A stretch of 10,468 nucleotides of DNA from Firmicutes bacterium UBA2296 (GTDB lineage: Bacteria > Bacillota > UBA994): assembly GCA_002345475.1 (NCBI GenBank), contig DDWC01000163.1, positions 1 to 10,468 of the forward strand, given 5' to 3'. Below the pieces are notes generated by a model. It had not been told where the DNA came from and ran no database searches. It saw only the letters and a program-made list of their open reading frames with translations. Positions 1 to 6,647 of the stretch are shown here, piece after piece. The position numbers were made by a program, and so were the translations under genes. Numbering within the stretch: position 1 is the first letter of the stretch; every line of letters begins with the position of its first letter.

Positions 1-43
1 TGTTACCTATGTCTTGACCGTTCTGCGCCCTGAAAGAATCTCT

Positions 44-85
44 ATGTTGGTGCCTGGTGCCTGGCGGCTGGAGTCTGGTGGCTAG
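44..85. repeat. degenerate 7-nt tandem array
   Basis: Six consecutive heptamers, five ending in TGG and the last in TAG, lie in register: atgttgg, tgcctgg, tgcctgg, cggctgg, agtctgg, tggctag. Two units are identical and the others differ in their first four bases. The last unit carries, on the minus strand, the TAG stop codon of the neighbouring gene (82-84). Degenerate heptamer arrays are known in cyanobacteria as short tandemly repeated repetitive (STRR) sequences. Similar arrays in this lineage are my inference. The function is unknown. It could also be simple replication slippage in intergenic DNA. Confidence 0.6.
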
Positions 86-624
86 GAGGCCAAAAGTTCT
101 TGCAGAATCGAGAGCGATGTCTCCACCCTGCCCTTGGCCAGATCCAGATGCCTGATCTGCAGGCTCTGGTAGTTGCGATAGTCCTCCGTGAACTTGCGCT
201 GCAGACGCGGAAGCTCGTGCTCACACACCGCCAGGCGGTAAGCCAGCACTTCACCATCGCTCTGCTCTACCCTGCGCCTCACGGCCCCGGACAGCTCACT
301 GGACAGCCGCAATGCGTCGATGGCTACCTGAATCAGAGCTATGCGTGTCAGCGGAGGCAATGACTTGTCACGGCTGGCCCGATCGGCGGCAAGACCGAGA
401 AAGGGCATATAGTTCAAATCAATGAAACCCTCGTTCATGGCCTGGCCGAACATGCTCACCGTTTCTATGCCAGAGGCGGCTCCCGACTCACACCACACCG
501 CCATAGCTCGACAGGCATAATGGCACGTGTCTGCCTCGCGGGTTTCGAGAAAACTGTGCCGCGCAGCATCGCGCTCTCCGGAGAGGTATAGCCGGATACC
601 GGCGGCAAAAGCGTCCTGGCTCAA
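82..624 (-). CDS. hypothetical protein, mostly helical, 180 aa
   Basis: I do not recognise this protein. It appears soluble, with no signal peptide and no hydrophobic stretch long enough for a membrane segment. Residues about 5-30 (AFAAGIRLYLSGERDAARHS) look like one TPR-type helical hairpin. Residues about 135-180 are charged and heptad-like (coiled-coil-prone). Four cysteines are visible, with C34 and C38 forming a CHYAC (C-x3-C) pair plus C45 and C124; no known metal site is recognisable. The start is TTG at 624-622, chosen because an AGGGGGT ribosome binding site (631-637, minus) sits 6 nt upstream and an extended -10 lies further up. It is divergent from the PAS histidine kinase across 97 bp, so shared control is possible. 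Its stop falls inside the heptamer array. It is real by its start signals and full-length open frame, but its function is open. Confidence 0.75.
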   Translation of the reverse strand: MSQDAFAAGIRLYLSGERDAARHSFLETREADTCHYACRAMAVWCESGAASGIETVSMFGQAMNEGFIDLNYMPFLGLAADRASRDKSLPPLTRIALIQVAIDALRLSSELSGAVRRRVEQSDGEVLAYRLAVCEHELPRLQRKFTEDYRNYQSLQIRHLDLAKGRVETSLSILQELLAS

Positions 625-672
625 GTCGTTACCCCCTTATGTATACAAAAAACAAAGTCAAGGTTCCCGTAG

Positions 673-681
673 ATTATAGCA
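673..681 (-). promoter_or_regulatory. extended -10 promoter element for the 82-624 gene
   Basis: On the minus strand the bases read TGC-TATAAT, a perfect sigma-A -10 hexamer with the TGn extension. No good -35 is visible at 16-18 bp; the nearest is a weak agttac or gttacc. Extended -10 promoters are known to work without a strong -35. Transcription would begin near 666, giving a leader of about 40 nt before the TTG start at 624. No comparably good promoter for the divergent kinase gene was found in the same gap. Confidence 0.55.
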
Positions 682-721
682 CAAAACCAGCTCCGGTAAC
701 TGAGGGAGGAATATCACAGAA

Positions 722-3175
722 ATGTCTGTTAACTCGTCGCCCCTGGAGTCGCTGCTCCCGCTTCTTGAAGCAACGCCGGTGATCGTCTACAGCTATACCT
801 ACGGCCCGGACGGCCTGAAGGTTACTTACGTCAGCCACTCAGCCCAGCGCATCACCGGTTACACCCCCGAAGAACTGATTAGCGACGCAAAGATGTGGCT
901 AAGCAAAATCCACCCCGACGACGTTGAACGGGTCACTGAAAACATGCGTAGACCCAGGGTGGCCGACGAATACCGGCTGCGCACTTCTGGCGGCAGATAT
1001 GTGTGGATGTATGACAAACAGTATCTCATTGCGGAGGACGAAGCAGGCATAAAGGTAGTGGGCATTGCCTGGGACATTACCAGCCGCAAGGTGGCCGAAG
1101 AGAACTTGCGAAAACGAGAGGCACAACTTCGAGGCATAGTCGAAGATCAGACGGAGCTAATCTGCCGTTTTCTCCCGGGAGGCATTCTCACTTTCGTCAA
1201 TAAAGCTTATTGCGACTACTTTGGCAAATCTGAGGATGAGTTGTTAGGGCAGAGCTTTATGCCCCTTATTCCCGAGGAAGACCGCACCCTGATCGCGGAG
1301 GCCCAGAGTAAGATCAGCTCTGACCAGCCAGTGGTTAGCTACGAGCACCGCGTCATACTGAGTAATGGCGAGGTCCGGTGGCACTCCTGGACGGATCGGG
1401 CTTTATACGATGACAAAGGACATGTCACAGAATATCAGGCGGTAGGGCGCGATATAACCAGCCTGCGGGAACTCCTGGCCCAGGCAGAGATTAGCGAGCG
1501 GCGCTACCGTGCCATAGTACAGGACCAGACAGAGCTGATCTGCCGGTTTACTCCGGACGGTACGCTGTCTTTTGTCAACAACGCCTACGCCAGCTACTTC
1601 GGCAAGCACCCGGAGGAACTCATCGGCAAGCGGTTTGTACCCGCCGGGATAAACGGCGACCAGGATGTGCTGGTGCGCTCTAGAGAGAACCTTGACCCCG
1701 CCAAGCCCACAATCTCGTTCGAGCGAAAAGTTGTACTGGATTCTGGAGAAACCAGGTGGCAAGAATGGTCCAGTCGGGCTTTCTTTGACGACCAGGGGAA
1801 TGTGACTGAATACCAGGCGGTCGGCAGGGACACCACGGAACGCGTCAAGATGCAGGAGCAACTGGAGAAGGCAAGGACGGAACTGGAAGTGCGCGTAGCA
1901 GAACGAACGGAAGAGCTCCGCAAGGCAAATAAACTGCTGCTGGCCGAGGCATCTGAACGGGAGCGCACCGCCGAAATGCTGAAAAGAGAGCGAAACCGGC
2001 TGGCCATTACCCTTTACAGCATCGGCGAGGGAGTCATAACTACTGATGCCCAGGGGATGGTCACTTTTCTGAACCGTCGCGCTGCGGAAATCACCGGGCA
2101 CGGCATGTATGAGGCCATCAATCGACCACTGCGGGAAATCTTTGTCGTGCCTGGCTCCCCCGGCGCCAGCCAGGGCATGGAGCATCCCCTGCAGGCCTTG
2201 GCTCTGGACAGGAACCCCAAGTCTCCCACCGAGCACCTGCTCATAGACAGCTCCGGCAACCGTTTGTTGCTGGCCACAACCGCGAACTCCATCTCGGCCG
2301 GCGAATCTGACACTTTGCTTGGGTACATTTTGACATTTCGCGATCTTACCGGGCAAAGAAGGCGCGAAGCTCGCCTGGCTATGGCTCAGAAGCTGGAATC
2401 CGTGGGCCGCATGGCAGCCGGAATCGCCCACGAACTAAACTCGCCCCTGCAATATGTGGGCGACAATGCCCGATATCTGCAACGCACAATTGCTGAGGTT
2501 GGTGCCGTGGTTGCAGAAGCGGGTCTATCATGTCAAGATCATGCCTGGTCAGAAACATATGCGCATACAAAAAGCCTGCTCGGGGAAGAAATCCCGCAGG
2601 CTTTGGAAGATTTGCTGGAAGGCGTAGAAAGGGTGACCGCACTGGTGCGCTCCATCCGGGTGTTATCGCACCCTGGTGAACGTCGCGAAGGACCGGTGAA
2701 CCTAAATGACGTTGTGCAGAGTGTGACCACCGTGTCGCGGCATGAGATGCGGGTTATTGCCTCACTGCACACCGTGCTGGATGAGGACTTGCCTGCGGTT
2801 CCGGGCAGTCACAGCGAAATATCCCAGGCCGTACTCAACGTGCTTATCAACTCGATCCATGCCGTTGAGGACGCCATCAGACAGGGGCGCTACAGGCACG
2901 GAGAGATAGAAATAAGTACTGGGCTTGCCGAAGAATATGCCTTTCTGCGCGTCAGGGACAATGGCAAAGGCATAGATCCCGGGATAATGGATAAGTTATT
3001 TGACCCTTTCTTCACCACAAAGGAAGTTGGACGGGGTACCGGGCAGGGTCTGCCCATAACCTACGACATCATAAGCAACAAACACGGCGGCAGGATTGAA
3101 GTGGAGTCAGAGCCCGACGTCGGGAGCACCTTTACTCTTTACCTCCCACTGGGTGTCACTGGCATGAATCGCTGA
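722..3175 (+). CDS. cytoplasmic multi-PAS sensor histidine kinase, 817 aa
   Basis: This kinase autophosphorylates on a histidine and passes the phosphate to a response regulator. It has no signal peptide or membrane segment, so it senses a cytoplasmic cue. Domains in order: PAS1 about 8-125; PAS2 about 133-250; PAS3 about 259-376; a charged coiled coil about 378-425; PAS4 about 426-545; an H box with IAHELNSP and phospho-acceptor H570; then a HATPase domain with N710 in the N box, DNGKG from D746 (G1), DPFFTTKE (F box) and GRGTGQGL from G770 (G2). All catalytic boxes are intact. The H-to-N spacing of 140 residues is somewhat long and includes a helical stretch containing EEIPQALEDLLEGVERV, which I recall from PAS kinases with this H box. 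PAS2 and PAS3 are an exact-length tandem duplication. The ATG follows GGAGGA (705-710) at a rather long 11 nt. The 3' end overlaps the convergent receiver gene by 20 bp. Its likely partners are the two receivers on the other strand. Confidence 0.93.
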   Translation: MSVNSSPLESLLPLLEATPVIVYSYTYGPDGLKVTYVSHSAQRITGYTPEELISDAKMWLSKIHPDDVERVTENMRRPRVADEYRLRTSGGRYVWMYDKQYLIAEDEAGIKVVGIAWDITSRKVAEENLRKREAQLRGIVEDQTELICRFLPGGILTFVNKAYCDYFGKSEDELLGQSFMPLIPEEDRTLIAEAQSKISSDQPVVSYEHRVILSNGEVRWHSWTDRALYDDKGHVTEYQAVGRDITSLRELLAQAEISERRYRAIVQDQTELICRFTPDGTLSFVNNAYASYFGKHPEELIGKRFVPAGINGDQDVLVRSRENLDPAKPTISFERKVVLDSGETRWQEWSSRAFFDDQGNVTEYQAVGRDTTERVKMQEQLEKARTELEVRVAERTEELRKANKLLLAEASERERTAEMLKRERNRLAITLYSIGEGVITTDAQGMVTFLNRRAAEITGHGMYEAINRPLREIFVVPGSPGASQGMEHPLQALALDRNPKSPTEHLLIDSSGNRLLLATTANSISAGESDTLLGYILTFRDLTGQRRREARLAMAQKLESVGRMAAGIAHELNSPLQYVGDNARYLQRTIAEVGAVVAEAGLSCQDHAWSETYAHTKSLLGEEIPQALEDLLEGVERVTALVRSIRVLSHPGERREGPVNLNDVVQSVTTVSRHEMRVIASLHTVLDEDLPAVPGSHSEISQAVLNVLINSIHAVEDAIRQGRYRHGEIEISTGLAEEYAFLRVRDNGKGIDPGIMDKLFDPFFTTKEVGRGTGQGLPITYDIISNKHGGRIEVESEPDVGSTFTLYLPLGVTGMNR
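1136..1891 (+). repeat. tandem duplication of a 126-codon PAS unit within the kinase
   Basis: The units are 1136-1513 and 1514-1891 (residues 139-264 and 265-390), placed by matching landmarks. DQTELICRF, FVN-AY, YFGK and EYQAVGRD each recur exactly 126 residues apart, at both the start and the end of the unit, so no net insertion or deletion separates them. Over the first 43 aligned residues I count 28 identities. At the DNA level the copies have diverged mostly at third positions. This points to an old in-frame duplication and not to a recent or assembly artefact. The exact breakpoints are arbitrary to within a few codons. Confidence 0.75.
2571..2604 (-). terminator. terminator-like hairpin, antisense inside the kinase gene
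   Basis: Arms 2571-2579 and 2596-2604 are perfect 9-bp complements (AAAGCCTGC / GCAGGCTTT). An inner GGG/CCC pairing (2582-2584 with 2593-2595) closes an 8-nt loop, with a 2-nt bulge. Read on the minus strand, the stem runs directly into TTTTT (2573-2569), the form of an intrinsic terminator. Read on the plus strand there is no useful T-run. It lies about 550 bp beyond the stop of the minus-strand receiver gene, which would otherwise have no visible terminator. It could instead be a chance feature of the coding sequence, and the T-run is short. Confidence 0.4.
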
Positions 3176-3566
3176 TCTCGTCCGCAAAACAAAACTGCTG
3201 CACAGCAGCCGAAATCTCCTGCTCCAGCTGTTCTGTGGGGCAGGGTTTCGAGAGAAAGCTAAAAACAGGCTGCTCGTCTTCAGGCTGCAGTGGGACATCC
3301 TCAGTCGCATACCCGCTCAACATAATCCACAGCGCCTTTGGTCTGATGTGACGGCCTGCTGCCATAAACTCCAGTCCGTTCATGCCAGGCATGCGATAGT
3401 CCACCACAACTACAGCGACGTCCTCCAGCCTGCGCAACGCGGAAAAACCCGACTCTGCCCCGCACGCCGTATGGATTCTGAACTTGTGGCCAAGTTGCCG
3501 ACGAACGGCTCGCAAAATCCTGTCCTCATCATCCACAAAGAGAACTGCCGGCTTGATATCCTTCAA
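3156..3566 (-). CDS. single-domain response regulator (receiver only), 136 aa
   Basis: This is a CheY-like receiver with no output domain. The acidic pair is D12-D13, the phospho-acceptor is D56 in VVDYRMPG, the switch serine is S84 in LSGY and the conserved lysine is K107 in FLSKPC. All key residues are present, so it should be phosphorylatable. About 15 residues follow the receiver fold, too few for a DNA-binding domain, so a role as phosphate relay, sink or protein-interaction switch is inferred. The TTG start at 3566-3564 gives LKDIKPAVLFVDDE. A purine-rich TAGGGGG, which includes the upstream gene's stop codon, acts as ribosome binding site. It is the second gene of a minus-strand operon, 13 bp after the BTAD regulator. 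Its 3' end overlaps the convergent kinase by 20 bp, which makes that kinase its most likely phosphodonor. Confidence 0.9.
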   Translation of the reverse strand: MKDIKPAVLFVDDEDRILRAVRRQLGHKFRIHTACGAESGFSALRRLEDVAVVVVDYRMPGMNGLEFMAAGRHIRPKALWIMLSGYATEDVPLQPEDEQPVFSFLSKPCPTEQLEQEISAAVQQFCFADEISDSCQ

Positions 3567-3579
3567 GACCCTATGCCCC

Positions 3580-5121
3580 CTATCCGCGAAGATTCTGCCC
3601 GAATGCCGCGCGATATTCCTCAGAAAGACTGTCTACAACACTTGCTGCAGCTTCCGGACGACCCTGTCGTGTTAGTGTTTCTACCAGCAAGGCAGCAACG
3701 CGATGGCTGTACTTTCGGCTTAATGGAGCAAGCATCACTGCATGTTCGGCATCGGCCAATCTCCCGCTTTCCGCCAGCAGTTCGCCAAGAGCGAGTGTGC
3801 CCAACACCAAATCGTCCCGAATACGTTGCTGCTCCTGCGCCACCCAGTCTTCAGCGCGAAACTCCTCCAGAAAATCGCCCGCGTAAAGCTCACGCATTCT
3901 GGCGAAGTGGGCGTTAGCAGCAGTTATGTCTTTTCTCCGAACAGCATCCATAAGCAGATCCCTTGCCTGTTCGAAATTGTCCACGTCGCACCAATACTGC
4001 GTCTTGTCCAGCCAGCAGAACCCCTTCTTGTAGCAGACAACGGCGCTGCCTATGACACTGCGCAGATTATATAACATGGAAGAAAAATTGTTGGCGGCAG
4101 TGGCTGCGTCGTAGTCGGGCCAGAATTTTTCCAGCAACACTTCGCGGTCAACCCGGCGGTTTCTATTGGCAAGCAGGTAGAGAAAGACTATTCTCTCTTT
4201 ACGCGTTTTCCAGTGGTCATCAAGTATTTCTTTGCCGTCCCTGTACATATGCAGTGGGCCCAGGGCCTGAACCCGCAGGGCGACGCTTGTAGCTACTGCT
4301 TCATCTTTCCGCCATATGCCGCTGACCAGTGCAGATTCAATGCCGTGTTGTCTGGCCCATACTCCCAGGTTCGCGAGAAGCTCTGCTTCCAGAGTAAAGG
4401 CAGCGGGGGGCTGCTCCTCCGCCAGTTTCAGTGAGCGCAGCACAAAACCAGCCAATGGGCTTTCGCCCGGCGTTTGCTCCTCAGGCAATTTAGTGCGCAT
4501 AGCCGCCAGCCACAGAGAGGCTCTAGCGTGCTCGCGCCAGGCCTTGGCCGCAGCAAACAACTCGGCCGCCTCGGCCATGGTTCTGCAGGATAAGCCGAGA
4601 CGGTTCCCGCCGTAATGCCCGATAGCTGCATACATTCGGCGCAAGCCCAATGCATAGTCGCTGGCCGATATGCCGCGGCGGCAGTTCTTGTCCAACGTTT
4701 TGGTACTTTGCGTCTTCGCTGCAAAGGCCACTTGCTCTTTATCAGCCAGTTGCAGTACGTGGAGCTCGACGCCGGCCAATACCGTGTCTATAAGCATTTC
4801 CGCTTCACAGGGTTTGCTGAGAAAGCGGAACACATGCCCCCTGTTTACCGCCTGAACGGCAACCTCCACGTCAGGCATGCCGGTAATCATAATCCGGGTC
4901 GCCTCCGGGGCTAGGATTGCCATTTCAGCCAGAAGGTCGGCCCCGGACATCCTGGGAAGGTAGTAGTCAACCATTATGACTGCAAAAGGCCCTTCAGAAA
5001 CCAGCGTTTCCAGCGCCTGTGCGCCGGATTCTGCCGCAATAACGGAAACGTAGGGTTCCAGTATGCGCCTATATCCGGACAGGACTTTGTGATCGTCATC
5101 TACCAAAAGTACTTTGTACAC
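3580..5121 (-). CDS. response regulator with receiver, helical linker, winged helix and BTAD domain, 513 aa
   Basis: A phosphorylation-controlled transcription factor of SARP-like layout. The receiver spans about 1-120, with acidic pair D8-D9, phospho-acceptor D52 in MVDYYLPRMSG, switch T80 and lysine K103 in FLSKPC. Residues about 147-275 form an alanine-rich helical region with no motif I recognise, possibly TPR-like. A winged-helix region follows at about 281-370 (LGPLHMYRDG, then KERIVFLYLLANRNRRVDRE and LLEKFWPD). The BTAD / TPR-like domain spans about 374-513, containing YAGDFLEE and EDWVAQEQ. The start is GTG at 5121-5119, with AGGAGG 7 nt upstream. It is first in a two-gene minus-strand operon with the receiver-only regulator. 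BTAD regulators are best known in actinobacteria; receiver-fused forms in Firmicutes have few defined targets. Its targets are unknown, and the divergent MocR gene and sugar operon are plausible candidates. Confidence 0.88.
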   Translation of the reverse strand: MYKVLLVDDDHKVLSGYRRILEPYVSVIAAESGAQALETLVSEGPFAVIMVDYYLPRMSGADLLAEMAILAPEATRIMITGMPDVEVAVQAVNRGHVFRFLSKPCEAEMLIDTVLAGVELHVLQLADKEQVAFAAKTQSTKTLDKNCRRGISASDYALGLRRMYAAIGHYGGNRLGLSCRTMAEAAELFAAAKAWREHARASLWLAAMRTKLPEEQTPGESPLAGFVLRSLKLAEEQPPAAFTLEAELLANLGVWARQHGIESALVSGIWRKDEAVATSVALRVQALGPLHMYRDGKEILDDHWKTRKERIVFLYLLANRNRRVDREVLLEKFWPDYDAATAANNFSSMLYNLRSVIGSAVVCYKKGFCWLDKTQYWCDVDNFEQARDLLMDAVRRKDITAANAHFARMRELYAGDFLEEFRAEDWVAQEQQRIRDDLVLGTLALGELLAESGRLADAEHAVMLAPLSRKYSHRVAALLVETLTRQGRPEAAASVVDSLSEEYRAAFGQNLRG

Positions 5122-5279
5122 CGGTAATCCTCCTAACAGAGGGAGACTAAAAGATCCCCTTCTGATAACCGCAATCTATACTATTTATCTTAAGCAATCA
5201 ATGGCCCTGCATGCAATAACATCAGGATGTAATCAGGAACTTCTTCGTGCTCGTGCCACAGTAATTGGAGGTGAGTTTT
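5122..5279. promoter_or_regulatory. divergent control region between the BTAD regulator and mocR-type gene
   Basis: This 158-bp gap separates two divergent regulator genes and is the AT-richest stretch of the window. Rightwards, TATACT (5177-5182) is a good -10 but lacks a convincing -35; transcription would start near 5189 with a leader of about 90 nt. Leftwards, TTGATT (minus, 5196-5201) with 17 bp to TAGATT (5173-5178), or 15 bp to TATAGA (5175-5180), is a candidate promoter. The two -10 elements would overlap, so polymerase could not occupy both at once. The ribosome binding sites are AGGAGG for the BTAD regulator and GGAGGT (5267-5272) for mocR. Confidence 0.4.
5221..5238 (+). promoter_or_regulatory. 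ATCAGGA direct repeat, candidate operator
   Basis: ATCAGGA occurs at 5221-5227 and 5232-5238, a period of 11 bp or about one helical turn, in the leader between the candidate -10 and the mocR-type start. MocR-family regulators such as GabR and PdxR are known to bind direct repeats near their own genes, so auto-repression is a reasonable inference. The repeat is short and may be chance. Confidence 0.3.
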
Positions 5280-6647
5280 ATGCGCATATCGCCCCCCGAG
5301 CCTGGTCCCGGTGAAACCAGGTACGCAGCCTTGGCCCGCGCCATAAAAATGGCTGTGGTGGAAGAGGGCCTTAAGCCCCATGCCAAATTGCCCGCGGTGC
5401 GCAAGCTGGCCGAGCTATCTGGGTTCAACCCCAGCACCGTGGTCACGGCGCTGAACCTGCTGGAAAGTGAAGGGGTAATATACAAACGCGAGGGCAGCGG
5501 CACCTACGTCTCCCCCGCGTCCTTTGTTCCCTCCTCCGCTCCCGAACCGGTGCGCGAAAAGCGCATAGACTTCACTTCTCCCACCCCCTCCCCAGAATAC
5601 TTCCCCGTGGCTGATTTCAAAGAGGCTTTCAATATTGTGCTGGACCGGGACAAGGGACACGCGTTTTCATACCCCGAGCAGGAAGGCTACCTGCCGCTCA
5701 GACTCACAGTGGCTGACTATTTATCGTCACAGGGGCTTGTGGTCTCGCCGGAAATGGTGCAGATAACATCCGGAGCCCAGCAGGCGCTGTCACTCCTGGC
5801 GCAGGTGCTTTTAAAACCCGGTGACGGCGTAGCTATCGAGAACCCCACCTATCCTGGAGCCGTACTGGCTTTTAACCCCCATGGCGCCAGGCTGCTACCC
5901 GTTAACATTGGCTACAACGGGCCCACTGTTAAGACCATCGAAGCCCTGCAAAAGAGCCGCGTCCGCCTGTATTACGCCGTGCCAAATTTCCAGAACCCCA
6001 CAGGCACATGCTACGGCGACAAGGTGCGTTCTCTCCTGGTCGAACTGGCCCGGCAGGAAGACTTCTATATTATCGAGGACGACCACGCCAGTGAACTGTA
6101 TTACACACCTTCCGCCCCCCGCACCCTGTGGGAACTGGCTCCGGACAGGGTGCTCTTCATCAAGAGTTTCTCCAAGCTGTTTATGCCCGGCCTGCGCCTG
6201 GGTTTTATGCTCCTTCCTCCGGAACTAAAGGAAAGGGTTAACCTGGCCAAGCAGGCCGCCGACCTCGGGTCGCCGGGCATCAACCAGAGGGTACTTGATC
6301 ATTATCTGCGCCAGGATAAGTGGCTGGAGCATATCTCCTTCCTGCGCCAGACCTACAAACACCGCATGGATACCATGGTAACCGCACTACAACGCGAACT
6401 GCAGTCGCGCATAGCTTTCACCGCTCCTCGGGGAGGCATGAACCTCTGGCTGACTCTGCCTCGAGGTGTCGCAGCAGACGGACTCAGGCAAAAATTGCTC
6501 AGTCGCGGAGTGGCGGTATCACCCGGTAGCGAATATTCCCTGGACGGCGTCAGCTTCTCAGGCAACATCCGCCTTAGTGTAGCCAACACCTTCCCCGGCG
6601 AGATAGAGGAAGGTGTGCGGGTTTTGTCCCAGACCCTCTCCGTTTGA
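5280..6647 (+). CDS. MocR-type transcription regulator (GntR wHTH fused to fold-type I aminotransferase), 455 aa
   Basis: The N-terminal winged helix of GntR type spans about residues 10-78, with LPAVRKLAELSGFNPSTV and the wing EGSGTYVS. A PLP-binding aminotransferase-like domain fills about 95-455. Visible cofactor residues are K299 in SFSKLFMPGLRLGF (internal aldimine lysine), the asparagine of NFQNPTG, and D267 in EDDHASEL. H269 sits where most relatives have a tyrosine, and it may alter cofactor or effector contacts. MocR proteins usually use PLP and a small amine or amino acid as effector, and often do not catalyse full transamination. The start is ATG 5280, with GGAGGT 7 nt upstream; the TTG at 5265 lies within that ribosome binding site region and is rejected. 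It is divergent from the BTAD regulator and 49 bp upstream of the sugar operon, so either could be a target. The effector is unknown. A plain aminotransferase role cannot be excluded. Confidence 0.92.
   Translation: MRISPPEPGPGETRYAALARAIKMAVVEEGLKPHAKLPAVRKLAELSGFNPSTVVTALNLLESEGVIYKREGSGTYVSPASFVPSSAPEPVREKRIDFTSPTPSPEYFPVADFKEAFNIVLDRDKGHAFSYPEQEGYLPLRLTVADYLSSQGLVVSPEMVQITSGAQQALSLLAQVLLKPGDGVAIENPTYPGAVLAFNPHGARLLPVNIGYNGPTVKTIEALQKSRVRLYYAVPNFQNPTGTCYGDKVRSLLVELARQEDFYIIEDDHASELYYTPSAPRTLWELAPDRVLFIKSFSKLFMPGLRLGFMLLPPELKERVNLAKQAADLGSPGINQRVLDHYLRQDKWLEHISFLRQTYKHRMDTMVTALQRELQSRIAFTAPRGGMNLWLTLPRGVAADGLRQKLLSRGVAVSPGSEYSLDGVSFSGNIRLSVANTFPGEIEEGVRVLSQTLSV

Noticed and set aside
640..647. 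TGTATACA palindrome ahead of the 82-624 gene as an operator or -10
   Set aside because: It is an 8-bp palindrome in AT-rich DNA. No -35 fits it at 16-18 bp, and the TGCTATAAT element at 673-681 is a better promoter.
1403..2431. 342-codon open frame on the minus strand within the kinase gene
   Set aside because: It is a shadow frame of a clearly assigned kinase, with no recognisable domain, a composition rich in Cys, Gln and Gly, and no ribosome binding site logic.
3192..3206. CTGCT / AGCAG hairpin just after the kinase stop as its terminator
   Set aside because: The stem is 5 bp, there is no T-run on either side, and it lies in the coding sequence of the convergent receiver gene.
3348..3917. 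189-codon plus-strand frame over the two regulators
   Set aside because: It crosses two well-supported minus-strand genes and their junction, with a Pro/Arg/His-rich composition unlike a real protein.
5208..5215. TGCATGCA palindrome in the divergent control region
   Set aside because: It is a single short palindrome with no second copy and no flanking symmetry, too weak to call an operator.
5265..5279. TTG start 15 nt upstream for the mocR-type gene
   Set aside because: That TTG overlaps the GGAGGT ribosome binding site that serves the ATG at 5280.
5301..5321. CCTGGT / ACCAGG hairpin at the start of the mocR-type gene
   Set aside because: The stem is only 6 bp with a 9-nt loop, inside coding sequence and past the ribosome binding site, so it is not distinguishable from chance.
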